A DNA stretch of 64,000 bases from positions 558,001-622,000 of the forward strand of contig CP038117.1 of NCBI GenBank assembly GCA_004519485.1, read 5' to 3'. Under the pieces are notes generated by a model. The model was given only the letters and a program-made list of their open reading frames with translations, was not told the origin of the DNA and ran no database searches. The position numbers and the translations under genes are program-made. This DNA is from Nannochloropsis oceanica (lineage: Eukaryota; Sar; Eustigmatophyceae; Eustigmatales; Monodopsidaceae). Of this stretch, positions 34,596 to 48,200 are shown piece after piece (within the stretch, counting starts at the first letter, position 1; each line of letters begins with the position of its first letter).

Positions 34596-37555
34596 TTACA
34601 CACTGAAGAAAACAAGTTGCAGAGCGTACAGTCGTCGCAGGGCGGCCACCACGTCTGTCTCATCAAATCCTTCGTCATCATCGTCGGTACCTTCCTGCAA
34701 AACGTCCAGCACTGCTTCTACAACCTCTGCTAAAGGAGTTAGCCCATCCACCAGCTGCAACACCACTAGGTCCAAATCCCCTCCAATCATCTCGATCCAT
34801 TGCGGCGTGCCATTATCGCTGCCACGGGCAATACGAACACTCCGCGAGATGCCCGTTTCCGCGTCACAGACCACTTCCTCCAACAGCACACCCTCTGCCT
34901 TACGGACTATGCACAAGGCCGGGTCCACGTTTGCCATGTCTAGTGGGAAGGGACGACACCGAATCAGAAAACAACCCATAGAAAGCAACTCAATCCCACC
35001 GTTAGTGGCCAGGAATGAGCGCAAAGCATCAACGGGGCTTTCCACTATGGGCTCTCCCGGGAGTGTGTTGAAGCTTGTATTGAGCACCATGGGTACACCG
35101 GTGAGCGCGCTAAAAGCATAAATCAATCGGTAGTACCATGCATCATCCTTCTCCCGCACTGTTTGCAGACGCGCACTGCCGTCTACGTGACATATTGCGG
35201 GGACTTGGGACCGGCGAGAGGGAAGGACGGGAAATGTGAGCGACATGTAAGGCGATTGAATAGTTGTGTCCGACCGGGTGACATCAAACCAGTCGGGGAC
35301 AGTCTCGGCCAAAACCGACGGGGCAAATGGCCGAAATGCCTCCCGCCCTTTGACTCCGTTTAGAAAGGCGTGTATCGAGGCGGAACGCGGGTCTGCTAGC
35401 AACGATCGATGCCCGAGCGCCCTCGGGCCGCACTCGCTCCGGCCTTGAAACCACGCCACAACCTTTCCGTCCGCCAAAGTCTGGGCGGTCGCCTCCACGA
35501 CTTCGTCAATATCTCGCTTGCGCTCAACAATGAGATACGGTGCCCACGCAGATAAGGCGCTCTCCATCTCCTCAACACTATACGCTTTACCCTGGTACGG
35601 CGAAAGAGGGCCGTATCTCCGGGCCAAGGGTGCGTTCCTTACCGTGTCGCTATGTATTCGACAATGATATCGGCAAGAATATCAGATTCATATTTTAGGC
35701 ATCATCTGACCGCCCGAATTTCCTCATTGCTTACCTGTGACCCGAGGATGACACGGAGGATGTCCCTATCGCCCCAGCGGCAGCGAATCCCCAGAGTGCA
35801 CAGCCTATCGAGATACCTTCGTCACCCGGATAAGGAGGGATGAAGACCTGCTCGAAACCCAATTCTCGGATAATACGGCCATTGAGGACGCTGTTCTGAG
35901 CAACGCCGCCACACACGCACAAATTCTGGGCCCCAGTCGCCTGCTTTAGTCCGTGGATCCAGGGCAGCGCCACATTCTCCAGATCCTCCTGCACGCGACG
36001 CGCAAGGTGCGCGTAGCTGTTAGTTTTTAGACGGTCATCTTCTCGCCATTCATTTGGGCGGGGTAGATTACACAACACGTCCCAGTGAATCCGAAACGTG
36101 TCAGCCGACAAGTCGCCCTCCATCAGTCGGGGCAGGCGTTCGGCTTCAGCAGCATCACCGAAGCTCGCCAACCCCATCACCTTCCCGCAGGCATTCCAAT
36201 CACCAAAGATGTGGCTGGAGAGCCTCGAATAGACGGCACCCATGGACTCCATGTTTTCGAATCCATGGTTGTACAGCTCTGGGGGGCTGAAGGAAATGAA
36301 TGGCAGAGAGAACGCCGGGGGTATAGGAAAAAGGGATGGGAATGTTAGAATCAAACAATGGAATGATTGCCGGGTGGTGCGCACACATGATTACCTCATT
36401 TCGCGAGTATAGCGCTTGAAGACGAGCTGGAGAGATGCTCCGTCAAAATAGTAGGCACTCTCCGCCTCGCGGTAATCATACAGCGGGTCCAAGACGGCCG
36501 GTACTTGGACGAACGCCTTGTGGCGTGTTAGTGCCAAGTCATGCGTGAAGCCGATATCACCATCCCTCAGTGCCCGAGCCATGGCCTTGTGCTTTTCCCC
36601 CATCCCATCCATCACCACAATGAGTCCTTGCTGGAATGGCGCCTGGGGAAAAACAGACCAGGCGTGCGCGAGATGGTGGCTCAGCTCGTGCCGCCCACTG
36701 GAATCCAAGTGAGGGAATAGGGATACCTCGTCCAGGTAACTGGGCGGATAATGGTCGAGCGCACATGCCCAAGGGAGGTGCCTTTCAAAAGGTGCGATCC
36801 GCCAGTGATGGTTTTGCTGTACCACCAGTTTCACGTCTGCCAACTCGTGCTGGATAGATGCAAGAGCAAACTCCACAAGGTCGGCCGCGTCCCCCGCAGC
36901 GTGCTTCCGACGCACTACACGTTCCTTTTCTGCCATGAATAGTAGGTCTCCGGTATTGGCAGACACAATCGCACACGATACATCCTGGAGCAATAAAGCA
37001 ATTTTTGGGGTAAGGGGGCCAGGGTCTGTAAGTGGTTGAAGCAACGGAACGGAGACATACATATCTCTATGGAAGCTGCCTCACGGTGGCGAGGGGGAGC
37101 AGGTTAAATCATGTGCCTGCTGAGTACCAGTCGAGTGATCCTACTGTTCGTAACATTTTGGCCGTTTAAACCACGCAATACAAGAGGTCCCGCGCACGTG
37201 GGGGCTTCATTTTTATGTTTTAATGAAGGGGGCGGGCCGACTAAATTCCGGAAACCGTACTACTTACGTGAGAGTACTTGTTGACGCCAACAATGAGCGG
37301 GCTTTTTCTCAAGGGTGCCGACGACGGCTGTAGTAATGCCCCCTCCGTCGTCGTCATCATGCTCAGTCTCGCAGGCGCTTGGCGGTGGCGGGACGCCAGG
37401 CTGATGCTGATTTGCCCACCCATCATGTAGCGGAAATGGCAGAAGCCTGGGCATGTTTGTCGAACCATGACGGTAGTACCTCCAATTTCAGTCTGCGACA
37501 ATATCCATACGAGGAGAAGCCCTGCTTGGGTCCTGTTTTTGATCAAGGCAAGCAT
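34596..37555 (-). CDS. NodU/CmcH-family O-carbamoyltransferase
   Basis: Four exons on the minus strand (37555-37268, 36984-36395, 36286-35735, about 35649-34596) join to roughly 827 residues. The family makes carbamoyl-adenylate from carbamoyl phosphate and ATP and moves the carbamoyl group to a hydroxyl. The N-terminal YrdC-unrelated Kae1-like fold begins LIVGVNKYSHDVSCAIVS. The metal-binding motif is HELSHHLAHA. Nucleotide and product sites include CVCGGVAQNSVLNG, GRSECGPRALGHRSLLADPR and LNTSFNTLPGEPIV. It is much longer than bacterial members (about 550-600). The first 75 residues are extra, and the last 70 or so resemble a PqqD-like winged helix. The start could also be an inner Met. It sits 10 kb from the PKS with housekeeping genes between. 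The acceptor of exon 4 may be 12 bases further in. Confidence 0.88.
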
Positions 37556-38158
37556 ACCAGCCCAAGAGACTTGCTAGTCCGTCGGTCTTGTGGAGAGGAG
37601 AGAGGGCGAAAAAGGCAGGCAGGCAAACGGTATGCGAGGGAAAAAGTCAGACTCGGTGAAGACTCAGGAACGAATATATATTTGCGGCCCCTTGCTCTAT
37701 GCAGCTGTGGTGTGTATGTACTGTGGTAAAAGAAGATGAAGAGGAACGCAGTCTGAGAGAGTTGAAGCTCAGGAGGCTTTCGTGTTGAGGCGATAATGCC
37801 CACCCAGCCATCAAACGATGCACACAGACGATATGATCCATTCAAAAACATACGCTTCACACAGGCGGGCTTCATTCCAGATAGACAAACTCCACTAGAA
37901 GGAAACCCGCTCGCAATCAACCTCCCCACTCGTCGCATCATACAATGAGACTGGAGCTCACATCTTTGCTTTGGTGAATCTGAGGCACACACAGGAAGCG
38001 CGCAAAGTAAGTGAGGTTGCGGAAGAGTAGCTTCTAGGAAAGGCCACGTATAGGCAGCATGACAAATTGTCAGACTATGTGCTTCGGCGGCATCCTGTCA
38101 AATCTCTCTGCCTCCCTCCCAGTCTTCCTTCCGGTTGTGCAGGCAGCAAGTACCCCCC
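37556..38158. other. Divergent promoter region
   Basis: About 600 bp between the divergent carbamoyltransferase and EFL1 genes. No coding region is recognised; both promoters should lie here. Confidence 0.4.
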
Positions 38159-41100
38159 ATGGCACGCCGGGTCAGCGCCGACGAGCTGGTGGCATGTCAG
38201 GGACGGCAACATAATATCCGAAACGTGTGCATTTTGGCGCATGTAGACCACGGAAAGACCACGTAAGTCTTCCTCCGCGACCATCCTGTCACCTCTCCGC
38301 CCTCTCACACGTTACTCACATCATTCCTCGATACTTACCTTATGATTAATTTTTCTGCAGTCTTTCGGACAGTTTGGTTAGTTCGAATGGTATTATCTCT
38401 GCGAAGCTTGCCGGGAAATTGCGCTTCCTCGATTCGACGTGAGTATTCATACATTTGTGTGGAGAGGGAAAGTCACTCCACCCAGCTTATTTGTATTGCC
38501 ATATCTCTTAATGCCCGTCTCACCCCTTTCAGTGAAGAAGAGCAGCAACGTGGAATCACCATGAAATCAAGTGCTATCTCGCTACTACATACCAAAGAGA
38601 TACGTCAACGTCCAGGCTCTACGCCGCCGACGGTGGCGGACCCGGCGCCACAAGAGAGTCCAGGTGAGAAAGTGAATATTTAAACGACATGTTCTCCTTT
38701 AGTGATACAAATGGCATAATTTGAAGTAAAACTGACAAATTTTGTTGAAAAAATACGCTACTTTTATCTTGGGGTAGTGGCAGCATCACCACCACCACCA
38801 CCACTCGCGTCAACACCAATGGCAGCGCAGAGAGCCGCCCCAAGCATGCCCTCCTCCGTCAGCCTCCCGCCTTCGTCGTCACAGGACTTTCTCATCAATT
38901 TGATCGACTCACCGGGCCACATCGACTTTTCTAGTGATGTGTCGACAGCAACTCGCTTGTCTGATGGGGCGATTGTGGTCGTGGACGTGTTGGAGGGAGT
39001 CTGTACGCAGGTACGTAGGGCAGCTGGGATTGGAAAATGGTGTGGTAGATGGGCTCATGCATGCATTTCTCTGTGGGCCATCATCTTATTCGTCTTCTTA
39101 CTCTCCCCACTCCCCGTTACAGACTCATGCGGTGCTGCGTCAGGCATGGAGCGAGGGAATGAAGCCTTGTCTGGTTTTAAACAAGGTAAAGTCCGTCATG
39201 TATATCAGAGCCACCACCGCTTCTGTACCGGTGGATTCGTGCACCATAGCTCATGTCATACTTTCCGAATCTTTATATCACACACGGCTATGTAGCTCGA
39301 TAGACTTATCCTAGAGGTTCGCTTGACCCCCCTGGAGGCATACTGGCATCTGCAACGCGTGCTTGAGCAGGTGAACGCCATCAGCTCCTCTCTAATCACC
39401 AGCGAGACCTTCAAGCTTGATGAGACGGAGACCTTCACTGCCAACTGGGAAAAGGTAGGAGAAGTACGAAGACCCGACGAGAAAATGATTAGTGATAGGG
39501 TATTTTAATAGCACCCAATGAGAGGTCTCATCATCACTCCCTCTTCCCTCTTCTCTTATCTATCCTCCTCCCTGCCATCCCTACCGAAGGAGTGGCTATT
39601 TGCACCAGAGCGGGGTAATGTGGTCTTTGCCAGCTCTTTGTATTGCTGGGCCTTCAGCATCCTCACCTTTGCTCGCATCTGGATGCGTAAGTTGGGCTTG
39701 AAGCCGGGGCAGCTGGTTCGACACCTGTGGGGGGACTTTGTCCTCAACGTCAAGACGCTGGCCGTCAGCCGCTACACGCCCGAGAGCAAGGCAAAGCCCA
39801 TGTTCGTGGCCATGATTTTGGACCCAATTTGGCAGATTTATGAAGCGACCGTGCTCGGAAAAGATCTGCAGAAGGTTGGAAAGATGGTCAAGCGTTTGGA
39901 TTTGGTAAGCGCCTTTTTCGGGGGCAAGATGGAGAAAGGCAGGCGTGCAACCCTGTGCAGACAGGACCGGATTATTTATTACATTTTGGCTTATTTCCTC
40001 ACCTTCCATATCTCACACTTATAGGAAGTGCCAGCTCGCGAACTTAATCCAAAGGACCTTCGTGGCACTGCCTCTGCTATCTTTCGACGTTGGCTTCCTC
40101 TCGCCCAAGCTGTGCTGGACATGGTCGTGGACACTGTCCCCGACCCCGTCCAAGCGCAGTACCGTAGGATTGGAGCCCTGTGGCCGCCCATTCAAATGCC
40201 GGACGCAGCTTTCTCCGATGAAGAGAAAAGCGGCAGGGACGAAAGAGAAACAGACGCGGCGCGCGGGAAGGCGATGGAGCGAGTGCGAAAGTGCGTCGCC
40301 CAGTGCTCTGTCCTAGATGACGCCCCAGTCGTAGCGTTCGTCTCAAAAGTGGTGCCGGTGCGCGCGGTCGAGTTAGGCGAGTGGTGTGTCTCTTCCGCAT
40401 ATTCCGGAGGCGATCGTGACGGGGACGTATTCGTGGCATTTGCCCGTGTTTTTAGCGGCATCCTGCGACCAGACTCCGACTTGTTCGTCCTTGGGCCCAA
40501 GTACCATCCCCAGAGGAAGACCACGAGAAGCCACGTCCGGGCTCTTTCAGGAGAAGGAACTCTTGGACTCTTCATGATGATGGGCACGTCCATGCTCCCC
40601 GTCCCCTTTGTGCCTGCGGGCAATTTGGTGGCCATTGCAGGGTTGGAGGGCCTTGTTGTCAAGTCGGCAACCTTATCCTCGACACTTGCGTGCCCAGCCC
40701 TCCGCGCCATGACTTTGCAGGTACATGATTTCATTATTCCATTTCAGCTGGGATGTGACAGTGCACGTCTCAAAGCAACAAAGTGATGAGCCATCTTATT
40801 GCACGCGCATCCATGTACTTACACAGGCTAAGCCGATTGTACGGGTGGCCGTGGAAGTAGTCCGGCAAGGAGACCTGGAGGCGCTCGAGAGAGGGCTTGC
40901 CAAGCTCTACCAGGCCGATCCGGCTGTCGAGATCAGTGTACAAGAGAACGGGGAGCATGTTATTACTGCACTTGGCGAGCTTCACCTAGAACAGTGTCTT
41001 AAGGTTGGTGGTGCTCGCAACTGAAGGTGAAGGAGAACACGCAGTTGTGGTCTCGTTCTCAATTTTTACATCCACCATCCAGGACCTTCGGGATCGCTAC

Positions 41101-43090
41101 TCTCGCGTGGAAATACAGGCATCGATGCCTCTTGTAGCTTTCCGCGAGAGTGTGGCCTTTGAGAGAATGGCTCCTGAGCAGATAGATTGTCCTCCTCAAT
41201 TGTCTTTGCCGCCCTGGTCAGAAGAAGAAGGTACGGGAGGGGGAAGATTGGCGCGTCCTGAATGTGAGTCCCTTTTTTGCTAAAGCTTCCCACCAACAAA
41301 CGCATAACAGGAGTCGCAACGTCAAGTGGGGGTGTATGTAAAATCATAACCTCTTCTGGCGATTGCCGTTTGACAATCCGCTGCCTGGCTATGCCCGCCC
41401 CTTTGGCACAATTAATCGACACAGAACCATTCGAAGTAAGTGTGCGTGGCTAGTATTGCGAAAGATAAAGGTCCTTATACGACATAAATAATTCATGACA
41501 CTTTCCCGCACAATCTTATCAATAAGATGCGCAAGGTGGTGCTCCGAATGAGACACGGAAAGGTAGCGCAAGAAAGCACAGTGGACGACGACGACGACGA
41601 CGACGTCCCAGCGGCGATGCGACGGATGTCTGTGGTCAACAAGGAATGCGGTGACTTTGTGGACGACAGACGGATTTTCCGGCAGAAGCTCGAGGACTGC
41701 CTCAGACAGGAGCGGGAAGGAAAGAGAAATGATGAAACTCACGAACCAATTGAAGTAAACGAGAGATGGACTGGGCTTAGTGCTGAGATGGATGCCATCC
41801 TGGCTTTTGGCCCCCGAAATGTGGGACCCAACATGCTTTGGAAGGCGCCGGATTTTGTTTTCAGTGTCTTATGGGCAGCAGGCGGTGGTTCGGAGGAAAC
41901 CGAAAGTGATGTTGGCCTTGTGGATGCGGGGAAACTTAATGAGTGGAAGAAATCCTTTGCGTGGCCAACCTTGGAGAACAGCATTCTTGTTGGCTTCCAG
42001 ATGGCGACCGCCAGTGGTGAGTGATAAATCGCGAGGTATAGGGCTCGGGCACGCGTTACATGTATATCACATCCTCCACCCGATGTCTCTATAATCAGGT
42101 CCATTAGCCGAAGAACAGATGTACGGCGTGGCTTTCGTGGTGGAGGAAGTAGCGTTGCTCCTGAAGCGCGAGGAGTTTTGTGCAGCAGAAGAAGTAGGAA
42201 AAGACAAAGCACCAAAAGGGGAACGAAAACAAGAAGGACAAGAGCGAGAACAAGGACAAGATCAAGGAGGCAAATTTGCAATTCCACCTTTGACTTGTGA
42301 GGATCTCAACATATGGCTGACTGCACGGCTGGGTAGCATCACCGGACAGGTGATGTCCTCATGCAAGGTCAGTGGGTTGGTCAGAATGCAATATTCTCTA
42401 CAGATGCATTCGTCGAGCTCTCTTGTCACAAGTTAGGCACAAGATTGTTGCCCTTATGAGCAGACGCACATCCTCACCGCTTATTTCCACGCCCGAAATT
42501 GCAGAGCGCCTGTCGGGCTGCTTTTCTCTCTTCGCCAGTTCGCCTGGTGGAAGCGCTTTTTGAGTGTGATCTCCAATGCGACCGGGTAAGTAAAACATTC
42601 AGGAAACCTTTGACTCTACATGTCTGCACGCGAATCAAACTCTCTACTACTTTTCATGGTGACCATTACACGCGCGCGCAATAAAATTGCGAACAAACAG
42701 ATGCAACTGGGTAAATTGTACGGCGTGCTATCGCGGCGGCGAGGGCGGGTTGTTGAAGAAGACATTATCGAAGGTACCGATCTTTTCATCATCAAGGCCC
42801 TTCTACCTGTTGCAGAGAGCTTTGGATTCGCCACGGAACTTCTTAAGAAGACGTCTGGTGCAGCGACTTCGCCCCAGCTGGCCTTTTCTCATTGGGAACG
42901 TATGGAGATGAACCCATTTTGGCGTCCGCAGAATGAAGAGGACCGGGAGGAGTTTGGGGAGACGATGACCAGCGAAAGTAACGTGGCACGCAAGTATATT
43001 GATGATACTCGCCGCCGCAAGGGCTTGCAGATCGGGGACAAGATAGTTGTACATGCCGAGAAGCAACGCACTTTGAGTCGCAAAAAGTAG
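38159..43090 (+). CDS. EFL1: Elongation factor-like GTPase 1 (EFL1/Ria1)
   Basis: An intron-rich gene (at least 12 exons). Clear exons are 38159-38262, 38361-38438, 38533-38663, 38778-39010, 39123-39185, 39296-39454, 39590-39904, 40025-40720 and 40827-41003; the last ends at 43090. EFL1 is an EF-2 relative that, with SBDS, releases eIF6/Tif6 from nascent 60S subunits in the cytoplasm. The GTPase motifs are AHVDHGKTT (G1), [12 protein letters not shown] (switch I), DSPGHIDF (G3) and NK-LDRL (G4, split by an intron). EFL1-specific stretches include [21 protein letters not shown] and [10 protein letters not shown]. The C-terminus is [28 protein letters not shown] and HAEKQRTLS. Exons between 41.26 and 42.6 kb are approximate. 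Confidence 0.93.
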
Positions 43091-43348
43091 ATTTGGGAGA
43101 TGGATTCGATGACGCCCCCCTCCCCCCCCCACTAAAAAGTACCAGCGATCTGTGAGGAAGCACGTGACACAAATCGATTTTTATTTGGTCTTGCAGTGTG
43201 CGATACCGGAACAGGAAAAGATGCAGTTTCTAATGTTACATACATGAGTTGCGCCTGCCGCCCCGATTTCTCCGTCTGACATCCTTTCATCTTGCGTTAA
43301 CATGCCTGACTCCGTACACAAACTCCCACAAGAGATTGCTCCCAACCC

Positions 43349-44315
43349 TCACTTCCCACCCCCCATAATTGCCGTCGACAGCCAATCAAAGCCTTCGAAC
43401 AACCCCTTTCCTTTGGTCGCAGAGGTCTCTTGAATCGACCATTGCCTGTTTCTGAGGTTGGGTAGGCCCAGGGCCTCGGAAATCTGCAAGACCGGAACAT
43501 GATAAGATCGGCGTTGATGAAAAGGAAAGCGTTAATTTGTAGTAATAAGAAGAGAGGGATGGAAGAGGGTGGGAAGGAGCGGGTTTAAATCGGTAAGTAA
43601 AGGGATGCATATGCTGCCACGTTACCTGGCTTGCGTTGAGGGCGCCTTTCTGGTCCTGCTTGTTGGCAAAGACGAGTAGGATGGAGTCACGAAGTTCTTC
43701 TTCTTCCAGCATGGCACACAGCTCCTGCTTTGCGATGGCAAGCCTCTCCACATCCGCACTGTCCACCACGAAGATGATGGCGTCAGTGTTGGGGAAATAG
43801 CACCGCCAGTAAGGGCGGATGCTGGTCTGGCCACCCAGGTCCCACACCTGCGATTGTGCGTGCATGATACTATGTCAAGGGGCAGTCGTAACAAGAGAGG
43901 AAGTGGGCAGAATAGCGAGCTCGGGCAAGTGGAGAGCGCATACACGAGATCAGAAGCCCGGCACCCTGATCATTGCTCCTTACGCGCATAGACACGACGT
44001 ACCTGGAACTTGATGTTCTTGTATTGCAGTGTCTCCACATTGAAGCTAGATGGAGGAAGAAAAAAAGACGAGAAATCAGATAGCTCTTCGTGGTGTCAAA
44101 CAACAGATGGGAGTACAAGGGTAAAGAAAGAGTAGCTACGGGACATAAGGAGGTCTATAATGGCCAATCGCTCACCCAATCGTCGGCACAGTCTGCATCA
44201 CCTCGTCCGAGTCATTTTGCAGCCTGTTCAATATTGTGGTCTTCCCGGCATTGTCTAGTCCAAGGATCAAAATTCTGCACTCCTTGGAGCCGAACATGGT
44301 AGAAAGAGACTGCAT
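43349..44315 (-). CDS. ARL1: ARL1-type ARF-like small GTPase
   Basis: Exons 44315-44176, 44045-44003, 43847-43626 and 43483-43349 give 179 residues. The P-loop is GLDNAGKTT, switch I ends in TVPTIGFNVET, switch II is [14 protein letters not shown] and the base motif is NKQD, followed by [25 protein letters not shown] is the hallmark of ARL1, which recruits golgins at the trans-Golgi. Oddly, the encoded N-terminus [12 protein letters not shown] lacks the Gly2 used for myristoylation. An acceptor-like sequence just before TCTCTTTC suggests that a further 5' exon could supply a different start; none could be fixed (the ATG at 44556 with MSFFSQ is one candidate). Confidence 0.9.
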
Positions 44316-45249
44316 GATCTTAGAAATAAGCAAACCCCTATGATTTGGTGTGTTTAGTGCCCATCGACATTAGTTGATGCGTCGTCGGGAAACTCCCATC
44401 CACCCCTACGACCCCCCCTCCCCCGCCGAAGCGCCAGGCTGCTTTATCTTTATCTTGAGATCTTGGAAATATGCAAGTCCACACATCCAGAGCCAAGTCC
44501 AAAGCCAAATGAAAATGATCCGCTAGTTGGCCACGGACTTGCGAGAAAAAGCTCATGTCCTGACTATTTTGACATGTAGACGACGATGACGCGGGGCCTG
44601 AACGACATCAGGTCGAAGAAATCGCACCAGCGCCATGAAGCCTGGCACTTCATTCATTCATGTCTCGAACTTTTCTCATCATACTTACATCGTTCAAAGA
44701 GTAGCTCCTGTACTGAGATGCCCTGTGAAAAAGAAGGCGGCGCAGCGAGGAAGGGGAGTTTCTTGTTGGCGCTCCTGTAGAGGGAGAGTAGGAAAGGTAA
44801 AGTGGAATTAGAATCAATAGGGACGACGACTTCTTGCTGCTGCCTTCAGAAGATGTCCATTCACTTATTTGTCGCAATGGAGTCGCAATTGTAGCTGGAA
44901 TTCGACCGGTTCGGGAACGGGAGACAGGCGCTGGTAGGCCACCGCCCCCCCGCCTTTCCATCTCTCTCGCTACCCTTTCTTTAATGCATCATCGTCATAT
45001 TTTGTCATCATACAAGCAGCATCTTGACGCCGCCATACTCCATCGGTACCCTGGACTCGATTCCTATTCTTACACGCCCCCCACCGTGACGCTAAACATT
45101 ACCAAACACAGTAGTCTTGCACGGGTATCCTCTGCCGCGTCCGCCCGGGCAGGGGTCAATCTTGCTTGCCTTGGCTTGGGGTGCCAAAAGCTTTTCGTGA
45201 GCACACACGCCGCGGAGGGCAACAGACCAAAACAGTTCTTGCGAGGTCA
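44316..45249. other. Intergenic, divergent promoters
   Basis: Between ARL1 (minus) and the SANT-domain gene (plus). It may hold a missing first exon of ARL1. No other gene is supported. Confidence 0.35.
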
Positions 45250-48200
45250 ATGGACCTAAAGAAGAAGAGGGGGGAAGACGCGCCATCCACCTCCTCCAGC
45301 AGCATCAGGTAGGAAAGGAGGAGACGAAGCCGGAGGACGAGACTCTCATCGGATGATGGTGGTGGAGAGGGGGAGAGGGTTGTTGTGGTTCAGCGCGAGA
45401 CCCCCGTTATCACATCCGCACCATTATCATCCACGCCAATTCCGAGCAGCACATCAAACCGCGAGCCAAGCAGCAGCACTCATGCATATTCCAATCACTC
45501 CCCTCCGCCCTCCCTTGCAACTCCACAGGAATGTCTGTCATACCGGCTACATGAGCCAAGTAAGCGGCAGCAGCGGTGGCGGCGCCAATGACAGGGGCCG
45601 CTTTCATAGGGGTGGGAAGTCCATCATGATGCGAGACAATGGCCGAGGTCCCCCTTTGTCCAAGGATTACCGGCAGCTACTAAGCCCCGGGGATCAATGG
45701 GAGGAAAGTCGGGTGGTGGAAAGCGGGGGTGGGAGTGGGGGCAGCAGGTCCCATAAGAATAGAAGTTATAGGCGGGAAGGGGAGGCGGAGGAGCGGGAAT
45801 CGCGAGGGTGTGCATTCATGGACTACAAAGGTCAGTGGGGAAATTCGAGTCTGGTCTGGAGGCTCTCCTTGGCTCGCGTATTTTTGTGCTCGTGCTTTCC
45901 TCACCATCCATTTTTATGATGCACACGACAGGCCGCGATCGGGGACGGAGCTCAAGCAGGGAAGATGCTCGCTTCAGCGCCACTCGGACTGCCTGGTCAT
46001 CTGCAGTTCCACCTCCCCCGTCCCGGTTGAGCCTGAGGCTTGAGGATGCCGGAGACCGCTCGTCGTCCTCCTCCTCAGTCTCCTCATCTAATTATCCCAA
46101 TCCCCAGGCAGCGCGGCGCTTCTCGATGTACGTTGTGTATGTTTCTTTCCATCTTTGCACCATCTGCCCTTATTCCCTCGACTCTGACGAATGACCTTGC
46201 CCATCAACTCACAGGGGAAGCGAGGGCCCATCGTGGCATCGGGACGACTCTCCTTTACGCAATCCTCGGAGTCGCACCAGCGAAGACCCTTTCTTTGGTG
46301 GGTCGGCAGAGGCAGACCGCATGCAGCGGATGAAGGTCGATAGACGGAGGATGAACGAGGCGGAAGCGGAGGGGGAGAGACACAGCTCTTTGGCCCAACG
46401 TGATGGAGGGAAGGACAGGTGGAGACCTCCTGAGTCGTGGGAATCGGAGCCACAAAACCATGCGTCGTCCTCGTCAGCCCACCCGTCCTTGTTGCAAGGC
46501 ATGGGCCGCTCCTCTTTGCCTTCCCGGACAACCAATGTCTCTGCGGCGGCTGAGAGCTGGTTGAGGTCTGACTCCACGAGTAGTGGCAGCCACCAGCATC
46601 CACACCCGCACCAACACCAACATCAGCACCACGAGCGGAAGCTGCAGCAGCCGCAGCAGCAGGTTAAGGAAGTCTTCATCCAGCCTTTGCTCTGTCGGCC
46701 ATTGGACGCCGGAAGTGGCACCCGACAGGCCCCCTGGAGCTTCAACGACGTGGCCTCGTCCCTCTCATTGCTCGCCCTTCCAGCCGGGGGTGCGGCTTCG
46801 GCGACAGCCTCCAGCATCCTTACCTTTGGCCAGATTGTGGACAGTGCGACGAGCTTCCATCATCGCCGCTTACTCACAGAGGAGATGAAGGTCTCCCAGT
46901 CCTCTGTGTTCCAGGCTCAGAGAGAAGCGCGCAGGGAGGCAGCTAGTGGCGCCGCGCTGTCCATCTCCGCCTCACACGAGGGGATGAACGGAGGGGTTTC
47001 TGACGAGCACCTGCTTCCGCGAGCGACCTCGTTCCAATCCCTCTTCCGTGGTTATGGCGTGACTGGGGGGGAGGGCCTTTTATCGGCCTCGACTTCAGGG
47101 TCTGTGCAGCCCTTAGAGCCCCGCCTCCAGCGCAGCCTCTCGGAGGCGCCTAGTGGCCGCCTTCGGCTTGGGTGGGGCCAAGGGCTGGCACGGCGCGCGA
47201 TTAGCACTCAAGAGCAGCCATCGCCGAGGGTTGTCCCGCCGAATCTTTCCAAGGTAGGCGACAGACTTGACAGACTTGACAGCAGCGGCAAAAGCATCGA
47301 CAATACCTTGCCCATGGAAAGGGCAAGAGAGGAGGTCGTCGTCGAGCCGACAGAGGATGTAGCTGGAGCCGTTGATTTAACAAACGGTAAATCCAGCGTT
47401 CTCAAGCAACGAGTAGTGTCATCGGAGAAACGACAGCGAAGACAGGAGAGGTCTTGCGATGACAAGAGGAGCGAGCAGCGGGCTGGAATGAGGCGCCGCT
47501 TGCGACGAATGCTGTTAGCCTTTGTTAGGCATCTGTGGCGAGAGAGTGCAACCAGGGGAGTCGAGCGGGCTTCCACCGCCGCGTCCGCCTTTGCTTCAGT
47601 CACTCCGACTGCCAAAACCCCTACCGCAGCCACTGGCACAAGCAGTGCTCCCATGTCTGGCAAGAAGGACCCGTTGACAGAGAGGGAGCGCGGCGCTGGA
47701 GAGGCTGTGGCGTCGCCCAAGATGCGTCGAGAACGTTCTTCTGAGGCCACATGGCAGGGTGAGGAAGGTACGCGGACTTTGAAGCGGCAGAAGAGCGCAT
47801 TATCGGTGCACCAGGAGGCAGCAGCTGCTGCGAAGCTAGCCGAGAAGAAGGCGGCGCGAGCCAAGCTGGAAAAGTATCGGACTCTGTCATGTTCATCGGG
47901 ATTCCCCTTGTGCGGACTGCTCCCGATGGAATCGATGAGACGTGCAGTGAAGGCGACCGCCTGCGTACGCGAGAAACAGCCGGGCACGGAAGCCGAGACC
48001 ACGGGGATGGGGACGGAGGTCGAGGCCGAACTGGTGCGGTTGCCGAGTCGAGAGGACATCTTAGCTGTGCTTGAGAGCCTTAACTCGAAGGTAGAGCACC
48101 TGCAGGAGGAGGTCGCCACCGTGGAGGAGGAAGTTTCAAACGCCACAGTTGCCGCTGCCTCTTACCGGGCGCCCTGGTGGAGCAATACCTACGCAAGCGT

